Position numbers and translations under genes: made by a program. DNA of 64,000 bases from Siphonodentalium dalli (taxonomy: Eukaryota > Mollusca > Scaphopoda > Gadilida > Siphonodentaliidae): assembly GCA_032622095.1 (NCBI GenBank), contig CP136069.1, positions 125,071,450 to 125,135,449 on the forward strand, written 5' to 3'. This document shows positions 46,375 through 61,300 of this stretch, one piece after another. Every line of letters begins with the position of its first letter. The stretch's first letter is position 1. The notes under the pieces are model-generated. The model was not told where the DNA came from. It was given only the letters and a program-made list of their open reading frames with translations, and ran no database searches.

Positions 46375-49300
46375 AGGTCTGTGTCTAAACTGGCAATTTC
46401 TTTATATGTGCACGTACTTCAATAGTTGCACTGTTCTTGGTGAAGTTCTGAAATTTGGTTGAACATTGGTCCACATCTCCATCTGCCGTGATCCCTTGCA
46501 CATATATTTAAACGGACATGGATGATTCGAGCTTCCAAATTGTGTCCACGTAATTTTGGAAGGAGGTATAGGACGGGTTGACGCATAGACGATATATTGG
46601 TATACCGGCTTGATATGCACTGAAAAATACTTTCCATGGTCGATTTTCAGCTGTTACAAATTTTCCCACAAGTGGAACAAACGCTCTTTATTTTAACCAT
46701 ATAAGGAATAGACTAACACTGAACGCTCTTTTCTGTTTCATTGCTGTTTTGTGTTTTCGACCCAAACAACGTGGACTTCAATGCTCGTATTTGTCGTTAG
46801 AATCTTTAGTCGCGCCTATGGGGTTCATCGGCCATACACGAAAATGCTATATTTAGACAGTATTTTGGACAACAAGCAATGAGTATTTGATCATGTTGTT
46901 GATACCAGTGTCTGTAAATAGCCTTATTATGTTGGTACGTTAATTGCCTGCAAGCTTACATACTGATTTATGCTATTTTGATGACTTGACCTCCGTCAAT
47001 TAAGTCGGATATATGGTGATTCGACGTCGAAATCTGCCAAAATTCAACGGAATAACGGGGTATGTAAGCTCACTATGAGCTAATTTCAAAATCAAATATT
47101 TAATTCCAACATGAAACTATGTGAATACTTAGGTCAAATATGAACCTATTTGTAAGAAGATATTTGGCCATGTAATGAATTGCTCTTGTTGACTATACTA
47201 TTGCGGACAAGCTGCAATAGTTGGAGTACTGTATTGATAATGTTTGGGCATATGTGTGCGTTGATATCATTACATTCGAGAGTTTTGATGTATAGTCCGT
47301 AGACTGTGTGCATATGGTTTCACAATGAATGCTGCGGAAAACGCTTGCATCAGTTGTGATCTCATCGCAACTGCGAGTAGATTATTCTGGTCCAGAAGTT
47401 CTTTTCATTCAGCCAGAGCTGAATATAGTATTGAGGCCATTTTCCAAAAGTTAAACCAGATAACGACGACTGTCATGATTACATAGCCAGTCAAGAAAAC
47501 ACTTAATGTGCATTCATGATTCTGAAAAACGAATTGTCTATGGTGGTTTTCTGCTCAAGCTAATTACCAACAGGGTGAACAAGTACAATTGAGGAATTGT
47601 TTGCTTCGCCATGTGTGCCGACTGCGTGACTCTTCTCGACTAAATGGTACTGAAAGAGACATATGACCATTTGGATGTCACACACGTGGTGTCTCGATGC
47701 TGCCTATAAAGCATGTGGAGGAGTAGCTCCGCTTTGTAAATCCAGAGTCCAACAACATAATGCTCGTTTGTGATTGTCGAGGTAGTGGGGCCGAATAATA
47801 GTTGGTATCGGCTCTTAAGGGCGCTTTCACTTGTTTTATCGGTGGTTAAAGCGGGATAAAATTATTTTAAACACCACTGACAATAGGATTTCGTAATCAA
47901 TCCCGACCAAATGTAATTCCTTCAATTTCTTGATAGGAAATGTATAAAGAATGTTTGTGTTAAAAATATTTTATAGTGATGTAAATAGGTCTGTGTCTAA
48001 ACTGGCAATTTCTTTATATGTGCACGTACTTCAATAGTTGCACTGTTCTTGGTGAAGTTCTGAAATTTGGTTGAACATTGGTCCACATCTCCATCTGCCG
48101 TGATCCCTTGCACATATATTTAAACGGACATGGATGATTCGAGCTTCCAAATTGTGTCCACGTAATTTTGGAAGGAGGTATAGGACGGGTTGACGCATAG
48201 ACGATATATTGGTATACCGGCTTGATATGCACTGAAAAATACTTTCCATGGTCGATTTTCAGCTGTTACAAATTTTCCCACAAGTGGAACAAACGCTCTT
48301 TATTTTAACCATATAAGGAATAGACTAACACTGAACGCTCTTTTCTGTTTCATTGCTGTTTTGTGTTTTCGACCCAAACAACGTGGACTTCAATGCTCGT
48401 ATTTGTCGTTAGAATCTTTAGTCGCGCCTATGGGGTTCATCGGCCATACACGAAAATGCTATATTTAGACAGTATTTTGGACAACAAGCAATGAGTATTT
48501 GATCATGTTGTTGATACCAGTGTCTGTAAATAGCCTTATTATGTTGGTACGTTAATTGCCTGCAAGCTTACATACTGATTTATGCTATTTTGATGACTTG
48601 ACCTCCGTCAATTAAGTCGGATATATGGTGATTCGACGTCGAAATCTGCCAAAATTCAACGGAATAACGGGGTATGTAAGCTCACTATGAGCTAATTTCA
48701 AAATCAAATATTTAATTCCAACATGAAACTATGTGAATACTTAGGTCAAATATGAACCTATTTGTAAGAAGATATTTGGCCATGTAATGAATTGCTCTTG
48801 TTGACTATACTATTGCGGACAAGCTGCAATAGTTGGAGTACTGTATTGATAATGTTTGGGCCTATGTGTGCGTTGATATCATTACATTCGAGAGTTTTGA
48901 TGTATAGTCCGTAGACTGTGTGCATATGGTTTCACAATGAATGCTGCGGAAAACGCTTGCATCAGTTGTGATCTCTCCGCAACTGCGAGTAGATTATTCT
49001 GGTCCAGAAGTTCTTTTCATTCAGCCAGAGCTGAATATAGTATTGAGGCCATTTTCCAAAAGTTAAACCAGATAACGACGACTGTCATGATTACATAGCC
49101 AGTCAAGAAAACACTTAATGTGCATTCCTGATTCTGAAAAACGAATTGTCTATGGTGGTTTTCTGCTCAAGCTAATTACCAACAGGGTGAACAAGTACAA
49201 TTGAGGAATTGTTTGCTTCGCCATGTGTGCCGACTGCGTGACTCTTCTCGACTAAATGGTACTGAAAGAGACATATGACCATTTGGATGTCACACACGTG

Positions 49301-52300
49301 GTGTCTCGATGCTGCCTATAAAGCATGTGGAGGAGTAGCTCCGCCTTGTAAATCCAGAGTCCAACAACATAATGCTCGTTTGTGATTGTCGAGGTAGTGG
49401 GGCCGAATAATAGTTGGTATCGGCTCTTAAGGGCGCTTTCACTTGTTTTATCGGTGGTTAAAGCAGGATAAAATTATTTTAAACACCACTGACAATAGGA
49501 TTTCGTAATCAATCCCGACCAAATGTAATTCCTTCAATTTCTTGATAGGAAATGTATAAAGAATGTTTGTGTTAAAAATATTTTATAGTGATGTAAATAG
49601 GTCTGTGTCTAAACTGGCAATTTCTTTATATGTGCACGTACTTCAATAGTTGCACTGTTCTTGGTGAAGTTCTGAAATTTGGTTGAACATTGGTCCACAT
49701 CTCCATCTGCCGTGATCCCTTGCACATATATTTAAACGGACATGGATGATTCGAGCTTCCAAATTGTGTCCACGTAATTTTGGAAGGAGGTATAGGACGG
49801 GTTGACGCATAGACGATATATTGGTATACCGGCTTGATATGCACTGAAAAATACTTTCCATGGTCGATTTTCAGCTGTTACAAATTTTCCCACAAGTGGA
49901 ACAAACGCTCTTTATTTTAACCATATAAGGAATAGACTAACACTGAACGCTCTTTTCTGTTTCATTGCTGTTTTGTGTTTTCGACCCAAACAACGTGGAC
50001 TTCAATGCTCGTATTTGTCGTTAGAATCTTTAGTCGCGCCTATGGGGTTCATCGGCCATACACGAAAATGCTATATTTAGACAGTATTTTGGACAACAAG
50101 CAATGAGTATTTGATCATGTTGTTGATACCAGTGTCTGTAAATAGCCTTATTATGTTGGTACGTTAATTGCCTGCAAGCTTACATACTGATTTATGCTAT
50201 TTTGATGACTTGACCTCCGTCAATTAAGTCGGATATATGGTGATTCGACGTCGAAATCTGCCAAAATTCAACGGAATAACGGGGTATGTAAGCTCACTAT
50301 GAGCTAATTTCAAAATCAAATATTTAATTCCAACATGAAACTATGTGAATACTTAGGTCAAATATGAACCTATTTGTAAGAAGATATTTGGCCATGTAAT
50401 GAATTGCTCTTGTTGACTATACTATTGCGGACAAGCTGCAATAGTTGGAGTACTGTATTGATAATGTTTGGGCATATGTGTGCGTTGATATCATTACATT
50501 CGAGAGTTTTGATGTATAGTCCGTAGACTGTGTGCATATGGTTTCACAATGAATGCTGCGGAAAACGCTTGCATCAGTTGTGATCTCATCGCAACTGCGA
50601 GTAGATTATTCTGGTCCAGAAGTTCTTTTCATTCAGCCAGAGCTGAATATAGTATTGAGGCCATTTTCCAAAAGTTAAACCAGATAACGACGACTGTCAT
50701 GATTACATAGCCAGTCAAGAAAACACTTAATGTGCATTCATGATTCTGAAAAACGAATTGTCTATGGTGGTTTTCTGCTCAAGCTAATTACCAACAGGGT
50801 GAACAAGTACAATTGAGGAATTGTTTGCTTCGCCATGTGTGCCGACTGCGTGACTCTTCTCGACTAAATGGTACTGAAAGAGACATATGACCATTTGGAT
50901 GTCACACACGTGGTGTCTCGATGCTGCCTATAAAGCATGTGGAGGAGTAGCTCCGCCTTGTAAATCCAGAGTCCAACAACATAATGCTCGTTTGTGATTG
51001 TCGAGGTAGTGGGGCCGAATAATAGTTGGTATCGGCTCTTAAGGGCGCTTTCACTTGTTTTATCGGTGGTTAAAGCAGGATAAAATTATTTTAAACACCA
51101 CTGACAATAGGATTTCGTAATCAATCCCGACCAAATGTAATTCCTTCAATTTCTTGATAGGAAATGTATAAAGAATGTTTGTGTTAAAAATATTTTATAG
51201 TGATGTAAATCATGTAAATAGGTCTGTGTCTAAACTGGCAATTTCTTTATATGTGCACGTACTTCAATAGTTGCACTGTTCTTGGTGAAGTTCTGAAATT
51301 TGGTTGAACATTGGTCCACATCTCCATCTGCCGTGATCCCTTGCACATATATTTAAACGGACATGGATGATTCGAGCTTCCAAATTGTGTCCACGTAATT
51401 TTGGAAGGAGGTATAGGACGGGTTGACGCATAGACGATATATTGGTACACCGGCTTGATATGCACTGAAAAATACTTTCCATGGTCGATTTTCAGCTGTT
51501 ACAAATTTTCCCACAAGTGGAACAAACGCTCTTTATTTTAACCATATAAGGAATAGACTAACACTGAACGCTCTTTTCTGTTTCATTGCTGTTTTGTGTT
51601 TTCGACCCAAACAACGTGGACTTCAATGCTCGTATTTGTCGTTAGAATCTTTAGTCGCGCCTATGGGGTTCATCGGCCATACACGAAAATGCTATATTTA
51701 GACAGTATTTTGGACAACAAGCAATGAGTATTTGATCATGTTGTTGATACCAGTGTCTGTAAATAGCCTTATTATGTTGGTACGTTAATTGCCTGCAAGC
51801 TTACATACTGATTTATGCTATTTTGATGACTTGACCTCCGTCAATTAAGTCGGATATATGGTGATTCGACGTCGAAATCTGCCAAAATTCAACGGAATAA
51901 CGGGGTATGTAAGCTCACTATGAGCTAATTTCAAAATCAAATATTTAATTCCAACATGAAACTATGTGAATACTTAGGTCAAATATGAACCTATTTGTAA
52001 GAAGATATTTGGCCATGTAATGAATTGCTCTTGTTGACTATACTATTGCGGACAAGCTGCAATAGTTGGAGTACTGTATTGATAATGTTTGGGCCTATGT
52101 GTGCGTTGATATCATTACATTCGAGAGTTTTGATGTATAGTCCGTAGACTGTGTGCATATGGTTTCACAATGAATGCTGCGGAAAACGCTTGCATCAGTT
52201 GTGATCTCTCCGCAACTGCGAGTAGATTATTCTGGTCCAGAAGTTCTTTTCATTCAGCCAGAGCTGAATATAGTATTGAGGCCATTTTCCAAAAGTTAAA

Positions 52301-55300
52301 CCAGATAACGACGACTGTCATGATTACATAGCCAGTCAAGAAAACACTTAATGTGCATTCCTGATTCTGAAAAACGAATTGTCTATGGTGGTTTTCTGCT
52401 CAAGCTAATTACCAACAGGGTGAACAAGTACAATTGAGGAATTGTTTGCTTCGCCATGTGTGCCGACTGCGTGACTCTTCTCGACTAAATGGTACTGAAA
52501 GAGACATATGACCATTTGGATGTCACACACGTGGTGTCTCGATGCTGCCTATAAAGCATGTGGAGGAGTAGCTCCGCCTTGTAAATCCAGAGTCCAACAA
52601 CATAATGCTCGTTTGTGATTGTCGAGGTAGTGGGGCCGAATAATAGTTGGTATCGGCTCTTAAGGGCGCTTTCACTTGTTTTATCGGTGGTTAAAGCAGG
52701 ATAAAATTATTTTAAACACCACTGACAATAGGATTTCGTAATCAATCCCGACCAAATGTAATTCCTTCAATTTCTTGATAGGAAATGTATAAAGAATGTT
52801 TGTGTTAAAAATATTTTATAGTGATGTAAATAGGTCTGTGTCTAAACTGGCAATTTCTTTATATGTGCACGTACTTCAATAGTTGCACTGTTCTTGGTGA
52901 AGTTCTGAAATTTGGTTGAACATTGGTCCACATCTCCATCTGCCGTGATCCCTTGCACATATATTTAAACGGACATGGATGATTCGAGCTTCCAAATTGT
53001 GTCCACGTAATTTTGGAAGGAGGTATAGGACGGGTTGACGCATAGACGATATATTGGTATACCGGCTTGATATGCACTGAAAAATACTTTCCATGGTCGA
53101 TTTTCAGCTGTTACAAATTTTCCCACAAGTGGAACAAACGCTCTTTATTTTAACCATATAAGGAATAGACTAACACTGAACGCTCTTTTCTGTTTCATTG
53201 CTGTTTTGTGTTTTCGACCCAAACAACGTGGACTTCAATGCTCGTATTTGTCGTTAGAATCTTTAGTCGCGCCTATGGGGTTCATCGGCCATACACGAAA
53301 ATGCTATATTTAGACAGTATTTTGGACAACAAGCAATGAGTATTTGATCATGTTGTTGATACCAGTGTCTGTAAATAGCCTTATTATGTTGGTACGTTAA
53401 TTGCCTGCAAGCTTACATACTGATTTATGCTATTTTGATGACTTGACCTCCGTCAATTAAGTCGGATATATGGTGATTCGACGTCGAAATCTGCCAAAAT
53501 TCAACGGAATAACGGGGTATGTAAGCTCACTATGAGCTAATTTCAAAATCAAATATTTAATTCCAACATGAAACTATGTGAATACTTAGGTCAAATATGA
53601 ACCTATTTGTAAGAAGATATTTGGCCATGTAATGAATTGCTCTTGTTGACTATACTATTGCGGACAAGCTGCAATAGTTGGAGTACTGTATTGATAATGT
53701 TTGGGCATATGTGTGCGTTGATATCATTACATTCGAGAGTTTTGATGTATAGTCCGTAGACTGTGTGCATATGGTTTCACAATGAATGCTGCGGAAAACG
53801 CTTGCATCAGTTGTGATCTCATCGCAACTGCGAGTAGATTATTCTGGTCCAGAAGTTCTTTTCATTCAGCCAGAGCTGAATATAGTATTGAGGCCATTTT
53901 CCAAAAGTTAAACCAGATAACGACGACTGTCATGATTACATAGCCAGTCAAGAAAACACTTAATGTGCATTCATGATTCTGAAAAACGAATTGTCTATGG
54001 TGGTTTTCTGCTCAAGCTAATTACCAACAGGGTGAACAAGTACAATTGAGGAATTGTTTGCTTCGCCATGTGTGCCGACTGCGTGACTCTTCTCGACTAA
54101 ATGGTACTGAAAGAGACATATGACCATTTGGATGTCACACACGTGGTGTCTCGATGCTGCCTATAAAGCATGTGGAGGAGTAGCTCCGCCTTGTAAATCC
54201 AGAGTCCAACAACATAATGCTCGTTTGTGATTGTCGAGGTAGTGGGGCCGAATAATAGTTGGTATCGGCTCTTAAGGGCGCTTTCACTTGTTTTATCGGT
54301 GGTTAAAGCAGGATAAAATTATTTTAAACACCACTGACAATAGGATTTCGTAATCAATCCCGACCAAATGTAATTCCTTCAATTTCTTGATAGGAAATGT
54401 ATAAAGAATGTTTGTGTTAAAAATATTTTATAGTGATGTAAATCATGTAAATAGGTCTGTGTCTAAACTGGCAATTTCTTTATATGTGCACGTACTTCAA
54501 TAGTTGCACTGTTCTTGGTGAAGTTCTGAAATTTGGTTGAACATTGGTCCACATCTCCATCTGCCGTGATCCCTTGCACATATATTTAAACGGACATGGA
54601 TGATTCGAGCTTCCAAATTGTGTCCACGTAATTTTGGAAGGAGGTATAGGACGGGTTGACGCATAGACGATATATTGGTACACCGGCTTGATATGCACTG
54701 AAAAATACTTTCCATGGTCGATTTTCAGCTGTTACAAATTTTCCCACAAGTGGAACAAACGCTCTTTATTTTAACCATATAAGGAATAGACTAACACTGA
54801 ACGCTCTTTTCTGTTTCATTGCTGTTTTGTGTTTTCGACCCAAACAACGTGGACTTCAATGCTCGTATTTGTCGTTAGAATCTTTAGTCGCGCCTATGGG
54901 GTTCATCGGCCATACACGAAAATGCTATATTTAGACAGTATTTTGGACAACAAGCAATGAGTATTTGATCATGTTGTTGATACCAGTGTCTGTAAATAGC
55001 CTTATTATGTTGGTACGTTAATTGCCTGCAAGCTTACATACTGATTTATGCTATTTTGATGACTTGACCTCCGTCAATTAAGTCGGATATATGGTGATTC
55101 GACGTCGAAATCTGCCAAAATTCAACGGAATAACGGGGTATGTAAGCTCACTATGAGCTAATTTCAAAATCAAATATTTAATTCCAACATGAAACTATGT
55201 GAATACTTAGGTCAAATATGAACCTATTTGTAAGAAGATATTTGGCCATGTAATGAATTGCTCTTGTTGACTATACTATTGCGGACAAGCTGCAATAGTT

Positions 55301-58300
55301 GGAGTACTGTATTGATAATGTTTGGGCCTATGTGTGCGTTGATATCATTACATTCGAGAGTTTTGATGTATAGTCCGTAGACTGTGTGCATATGGTTTCA
55401 CAATGAATGCTGCGGAAAACGCTTGCATCAGTTGTGATCTCTCCGCAACTGCGAGTAGATTATTCTGGTCCAGAAGTTCTTTTCATTCAGCCAGAGCTGA
55501 ATATAGTATTGAGGCCATTTTCCAAAAGTTAAACCAGATAACGACGACTGTCATGATTACATAGCCAGTCAAGAAAACACTTAATGTGCATTCCTGATTC
55601 TGAAAAACGAATTGTCTATGGTGGTTTTCTGCTCAAGCTAATTACCAACAGGGTGAACAAGTACAATTGAGGAATTGTTTGCTTCGCCATGTGTGCCGAC
55701 TGCGTGACTCTTCTCGACTAAATGGTACTGAAAGAGACATATGACCATTTGGATGTCACACACGTGGTGTCTCGATGCTGCCTATAAAGCATGTGGAGGA
55801 GTAGCTCCGCCTTGTAAATCCAGAGTCCAACAACATAATGCTCGTTTGTGATTGTCGAGGTAGTGGGGCCGAATAATAGTTGGTATCGGCTCTTAAGGGC
55901 GCTTTCACTTGTTTTATCGGTGGTTAAAGCAGGATAAAATTATTTTAAACACCACTGACAATAGGATTTCGTAATCAATCCCGACCAAATGTAATTCCTT
56001 CAATTTCTTGATAGGAAATGTATAAAGAATGTTTGTGTTAAAAATATTTTATAGTGATGTAAATAGGTCTGTGTCTAAACTGGCAATTTCTTTATATGTG
56101 CACGTACTTCAATAGTTGCACTGTTCTTGGTGAAGTTCTGAAATTTGGTTGAACATTGGTCCACATCTCCATCTGCCGTGATCCCTTGCACATATATTTA
56201 AACGGACATGGATGATTCGAGCTTCCAAATTGTGTCCACGTAATTTTGGAAGGAGGTATAGGACGGGTTGACGCATAGACGATATATTGGTATACCGGCT
56301 TGATATGCACTGAAAAATACTTTCCATGGTCGATTTTCAGCTGTTACAAATTTTCCCACAAGTGGAACAAACGCTCTTTATTTTAACCATATAAGGAATA
56401 GACTAACACTGAACGCTCTTTTCTGTTTCATTGCTGTTTTGTGTTTTCGACCCAAACAACGTGGACTTCAATGCTCGTATTTGTCGTTAGAATCTTTAGT
56501 CGCGCCTATGGGGTTCATCGGCCATACACGAAAATGCTATATTTAGACAGTATTTTGGACAACAAGCAATGAGTATTTGATCATGTTGTTGATACCAGTG
56601 TCTGTAAATAGCCTTATTATGTTGGTACGTTAATTGCCTGCAAGCTTACATACTGATTTATGCTATTTTGATGACTTGACCTCCGTCAATTAAGTCGGAT
56701 ATATGGTGATTCGACGTCGAAATCTGCCAAAATTCAACGGAATAACGGGGTATGTAAGCTCACTATGAGCTAATTTCAAAATCAAATATTTAATTCCAAC
56801 ATGAAACTATGTGAATACTTAGGTCAAATATGAACCTATTTGTAAGAAGATATTTGGCCATGTAATGAATTGCTCTTGTTGACTATACTATTGCGGACAA
56901 GCTGCAATAGTTGGAGTACTGTATTGATAATGTTTGGGCATATGTGTGCGTTGATATCATTACATTCGAGAGTTTTGATGTATAGTCCGTAGACTGTGTG
57001 CATATGGTTTCACAATGAATGCTGCGGAAAACGCTTGCATCAGTTGTGATCTCATCGCAACTGCGAGTAGATTATTCTGGTCCAGAAGTTCTTTTCATTC
57101 AGCCAGAGCTGAATATAGTATTGAGGCCATTTTCCAAAAGTTAAACCAGATAACGACGACTGTCATGATTACATAGCCAGTCAAGAAAACACTTAATGTG
57201 CATTCATGATTCTGAAAAACGAATTGTCTATGGTGGTTTTCTGCTCAAGCTAATTACCAACAGGGTGAACAAGTACAATTGAGGAATTGTTTGCTTCGCC
57301 ATGTGTGCCGACTGCGTGACTCTTCTCGACTAAATGGTACTGAAAGAGACATATGACCATTTGGATGTCACACACGTGGTGTCTCGATGCTGCCTATAAA
57401 GCATGTGGAGGAGTAGCTCCGCCTTGTAAATCCAGAGTCCAACAACATAATGCTCGTTTGTGATTGTCGAGGTAGTGGGGCCGAATAATAGTTGGTATCG
57501 GCTCTTAAGGGCGCTTTCACTTGTTTTATCGGTGGTTAAAGCAGGATAAAATTATTTTAAACACCACTGACAATAGGATTTCGTAATCAATCCCGACCAA
57601 ATGTAATTCCTTCAATTTCTTGATAGGAAATGTATAAAGAATGTTTGTGTTAAAAATATTTTATAGTGATGTAAATCATGTAAATAGGTCTGTGTCTAAA
57701 CTGGCAATTTCTTTATATGTGCACGTACTTCAATAGTTGCACTGTTCTTGGTGAAGTTCTGAAATTTGGTTGAACATTGGTCCACATCTCCATCTGCCGT
57801 GATCCCTTGCACATATATTTAAACGGACATGGATGATTCGAGCTTCCAAATTGTGTCCACGTAATTTTGGAAGGAGGTATAGGACGGGTTGACGCATAGA
57901 CGATATATTGGTACACCGGCTTGATATGCACTGAAAAATACTTTCCATGGTCGATTTTCAGCTGTTACAAATTTTCCCACAAGTGGAACAAACGCTCTTT
58001 ATTTTAACCATATAAGGAATAGACTAACACTGAACGCTCTTTTCTGTTTCATTGCTGTTTTGTGTTTTCGACCCAAACAACGTGGACTTCAATGCTCGTA
58101 TTTGTCGTTAGAATCTTTAGTCGCGCCTATGGGGTTCATCGGCCATACACGAAAATGCTATATTTAGACAGTATTTTGGACAACAAGCAATGAGTATTTG
58201 ATCATGTTGTTGATACCAGTGTCTGTAAATAGCCTTATTATGTTGGTACGTTAATTGCCTGCAAGCTTACATACTGATTTATGCTATTTTGATGACTTGA

Positions 58301-61300
58301 CCTCCGTCAATTAAGTCGGATATATGGTGATTCGACGTCGAAATCTGCCAAAATTCAACGGAATAACGGGGTATGTAAGCTCACTATGAGCTAATTTCAA
58401 AATCAAATATTTAATTCCAACATGAAACTATGTGAATACTTAGGTCAAATATGAACCTATTTGTAAGAAGATATTTGGCCATGTAATGAATTGCTCTTGT
58501 TGACTATACTATTGCGGACAAGCTGCAATAGTTGGAGTACTGTATTGATAATGTTTGGGCATATGTGTGCGTTGATATCATTACATTCGAGAGTTTTGAT
58601 GTATAGTCCGTAGACTGTGTGCATATGGTTTCACAATGAATGCTGCGGAAAACGCTTGCATCAGTTGTGATCTCATCGCAACTGCGAGTAGATTATTCTG
58701 GTCCAGAAGTTCTTTTCATTCAGCCAGAGCTGAATATAGTATTGAGGCCATTTTCCAAAAGTTAAACCAGATAACGACGACTGTCATGATTACATAGCCA
58801 GTCAAGAAAACACTTAATGTGCATTCATGATTCTGAAAAACGAATTGTCTATGGTGGTTTTCTGCTCAAGCTAATTACCAACAGGGTGAACAAGTACAAT
58901 TGAGGAATTGTTTGCTTCGCCATGTGTGCCGACTGCGTGACTCTTCTCGACTAAATGGTACTGAAAGAGACATATGACCATTTGGATGTCACACACGTGG
59001 TGTCTCGATGCTGCCTATAAAGCATGTGGAGGAGTAGCTCCGCTTTGTAAATCCAGAGTCCAACAACATAATGCTCGTTTGTGATTGTCGAGGTAGTGGG
59101 GCCGAATAATAGTTGGTATCGGCTCTTAAGGGCGCTTTCACTTGTTTTATCGGTGGTTAAAGCGGGATAAAATTATTTTAAACACCACTGACAATAGGAT
59201 TTCGTAATCAATCCCGACCAAATGTAATTCCTTCAATTTCTTGATAGGAAATGTATAAAGAATGTTTGTGTTAAAAATATTTTATAGTGATGTAAATAGG
59301 TCTGTGTCTAAACTGGCAATTTCTTTATATGTGCACGTACTTCAATAGTTGCACTGTTCTTGGTGAAGTTCTGAAATTTGGTTGAACATTGGTCCACATC
59401 TCCATCTGCCGTGATCCCTTGCACATATATTTAAACGGACATGGATGATTCGAGCTTCCAAATTGTGTCCACGTAATTTTGGAAGGAGGTATAGGACGGG
59501 TTGACGCATAGACGATATATTGGTATACCGGCTTGATATGCACTGAAAAATACTTTCCATGGTCGATTTTCAGCTGTTACAAATTTTCCCACAAGTGGAA
59601 CAAACGCTCTTTATTTTAACCATATAAGGAATAGACTAACACTGAACGCTCTTTTCTGTTTCATTGCTGTTTTGTGTTTTCGACCCAAACAACGTGGACT
59701 TCAATGCTCGTATTTGTCGTTAGAATCTTTAGTCGCGCCTATGGGGTTCATCGGCCATACACGAAAATGCTATATTTAGACAGTATTTTGGACAACAAGC
59801 AATGAGTATTTGATCATGTTGTTGATACCAGTGTCTGTAAATAGCCTTATTATGTTGGTACGTTAATTGCCTGCAAGCTTACATACTGATTTATGCTATT
59901 TTGATGACTTGACCTCCGTCAATTAAGTCGGATATATGGTGATTCGACGTCGAAATCTGCCAAAATTCAACGGAATAACGGGGTATGTAAGCTCACTATG
60001 AGCTAATTTCAAAATCAAATATTTAATTCCAACATGAAACTATGTGAATACTTAGGTCAAATATGAACCTATTTGTAAGAAGATATTTGGCCATGTAATG
60101 AATTGCTCTTGTTGACTATACTATTGCGGACAAGCTGCAATAGTTGGAGTACTGTATTGATAATGTTTGGGCCTATGTGTGCGTTGATATCATTACATTC
60201 GAGAGTTTTGATGTATAGTCCGTAGACTGTGTGCATATGGTTTCACAATGAATGCTGCGGAAAACGCTTGCATCAGTTGTGATCTCTCCGCAACTGCGAG
60301 TAGATTATTCTGGTCCAGAAGTTCTTTTCATTCAGCCAGAGCTGAATATAGTATTGAGGCCATTTTCCAAAAGTTAAACCAGATAACGACGACTGTCATG
60401 ATTACATAGCCAGTCAAGAAAACACTTAATGTGCATTCCTGATTCTGAAAAACGAATTGTCTATGGTGGTTTTCTGCTCAAGCTAATTACCAACAGGGTG
60501 AACAAGTACAATTGAGGAATTGTTTGCTTCGCCATGTGTGCCGACTGCGTGACTCTTCTCGACTAAATGGTACTGAAAGAGACATATGACCATTTGGATG
60601 TCACACACGTGGTGTCTCGATGCTGCCTATAAAGCATGTGGAGGAGTAGCTCCGCCTTGTAAATCCAGAGTCCAACAACATAATGCTCGTTTGTGATTGT
60701 CGAGGTAGTGGGGCCGAATAATAGTTGGTATCGGCTCTTAAGGGCGCTTTCACTTGTTTTATCGGTGGTTAAAGCAGGATAAAATTATTTTAAACACCAC
60801 TGACAATAGGATTTCGTAATCAATCCCGACCAAATGTAATTCCTTCAATTTCTTGATAGGAAATGTATAAAGAATGTTTGTGTTAAAAATATTTTATAGT
60901 GATGTAAATAGGTCTGTGTCTAAACTGGCAATTTCTTTATATGTGCACGTACTTCAATAGTTGCACTGTTCTTGGTGAAGTTCTGAAATTTGGTTGAACA
61001 TTGGTCCACATCTCCATCTGCCGTGATCCCTTGCACATATATTTAAACGGACATGGATGATTCGAGCTTCCAAATTGTGTCCACGTAATTTTGGAAGGAG
61101 GTATAGGACGGGTTGACGCATAGACGATATATTGGTATACCGGCTTGATATGCACTGAAAAATACTTTCCATGGTCGATTTTCAGCTGTTACAAATTTTC
61201 CCACAAGTGGAACAAACGCTCTTTATTTTAACCATATAAGGAATAGACTAACACTGAACGCTCTTTTCTGTTTCATTGCTGTTTTGTGTTTTCGACCCAA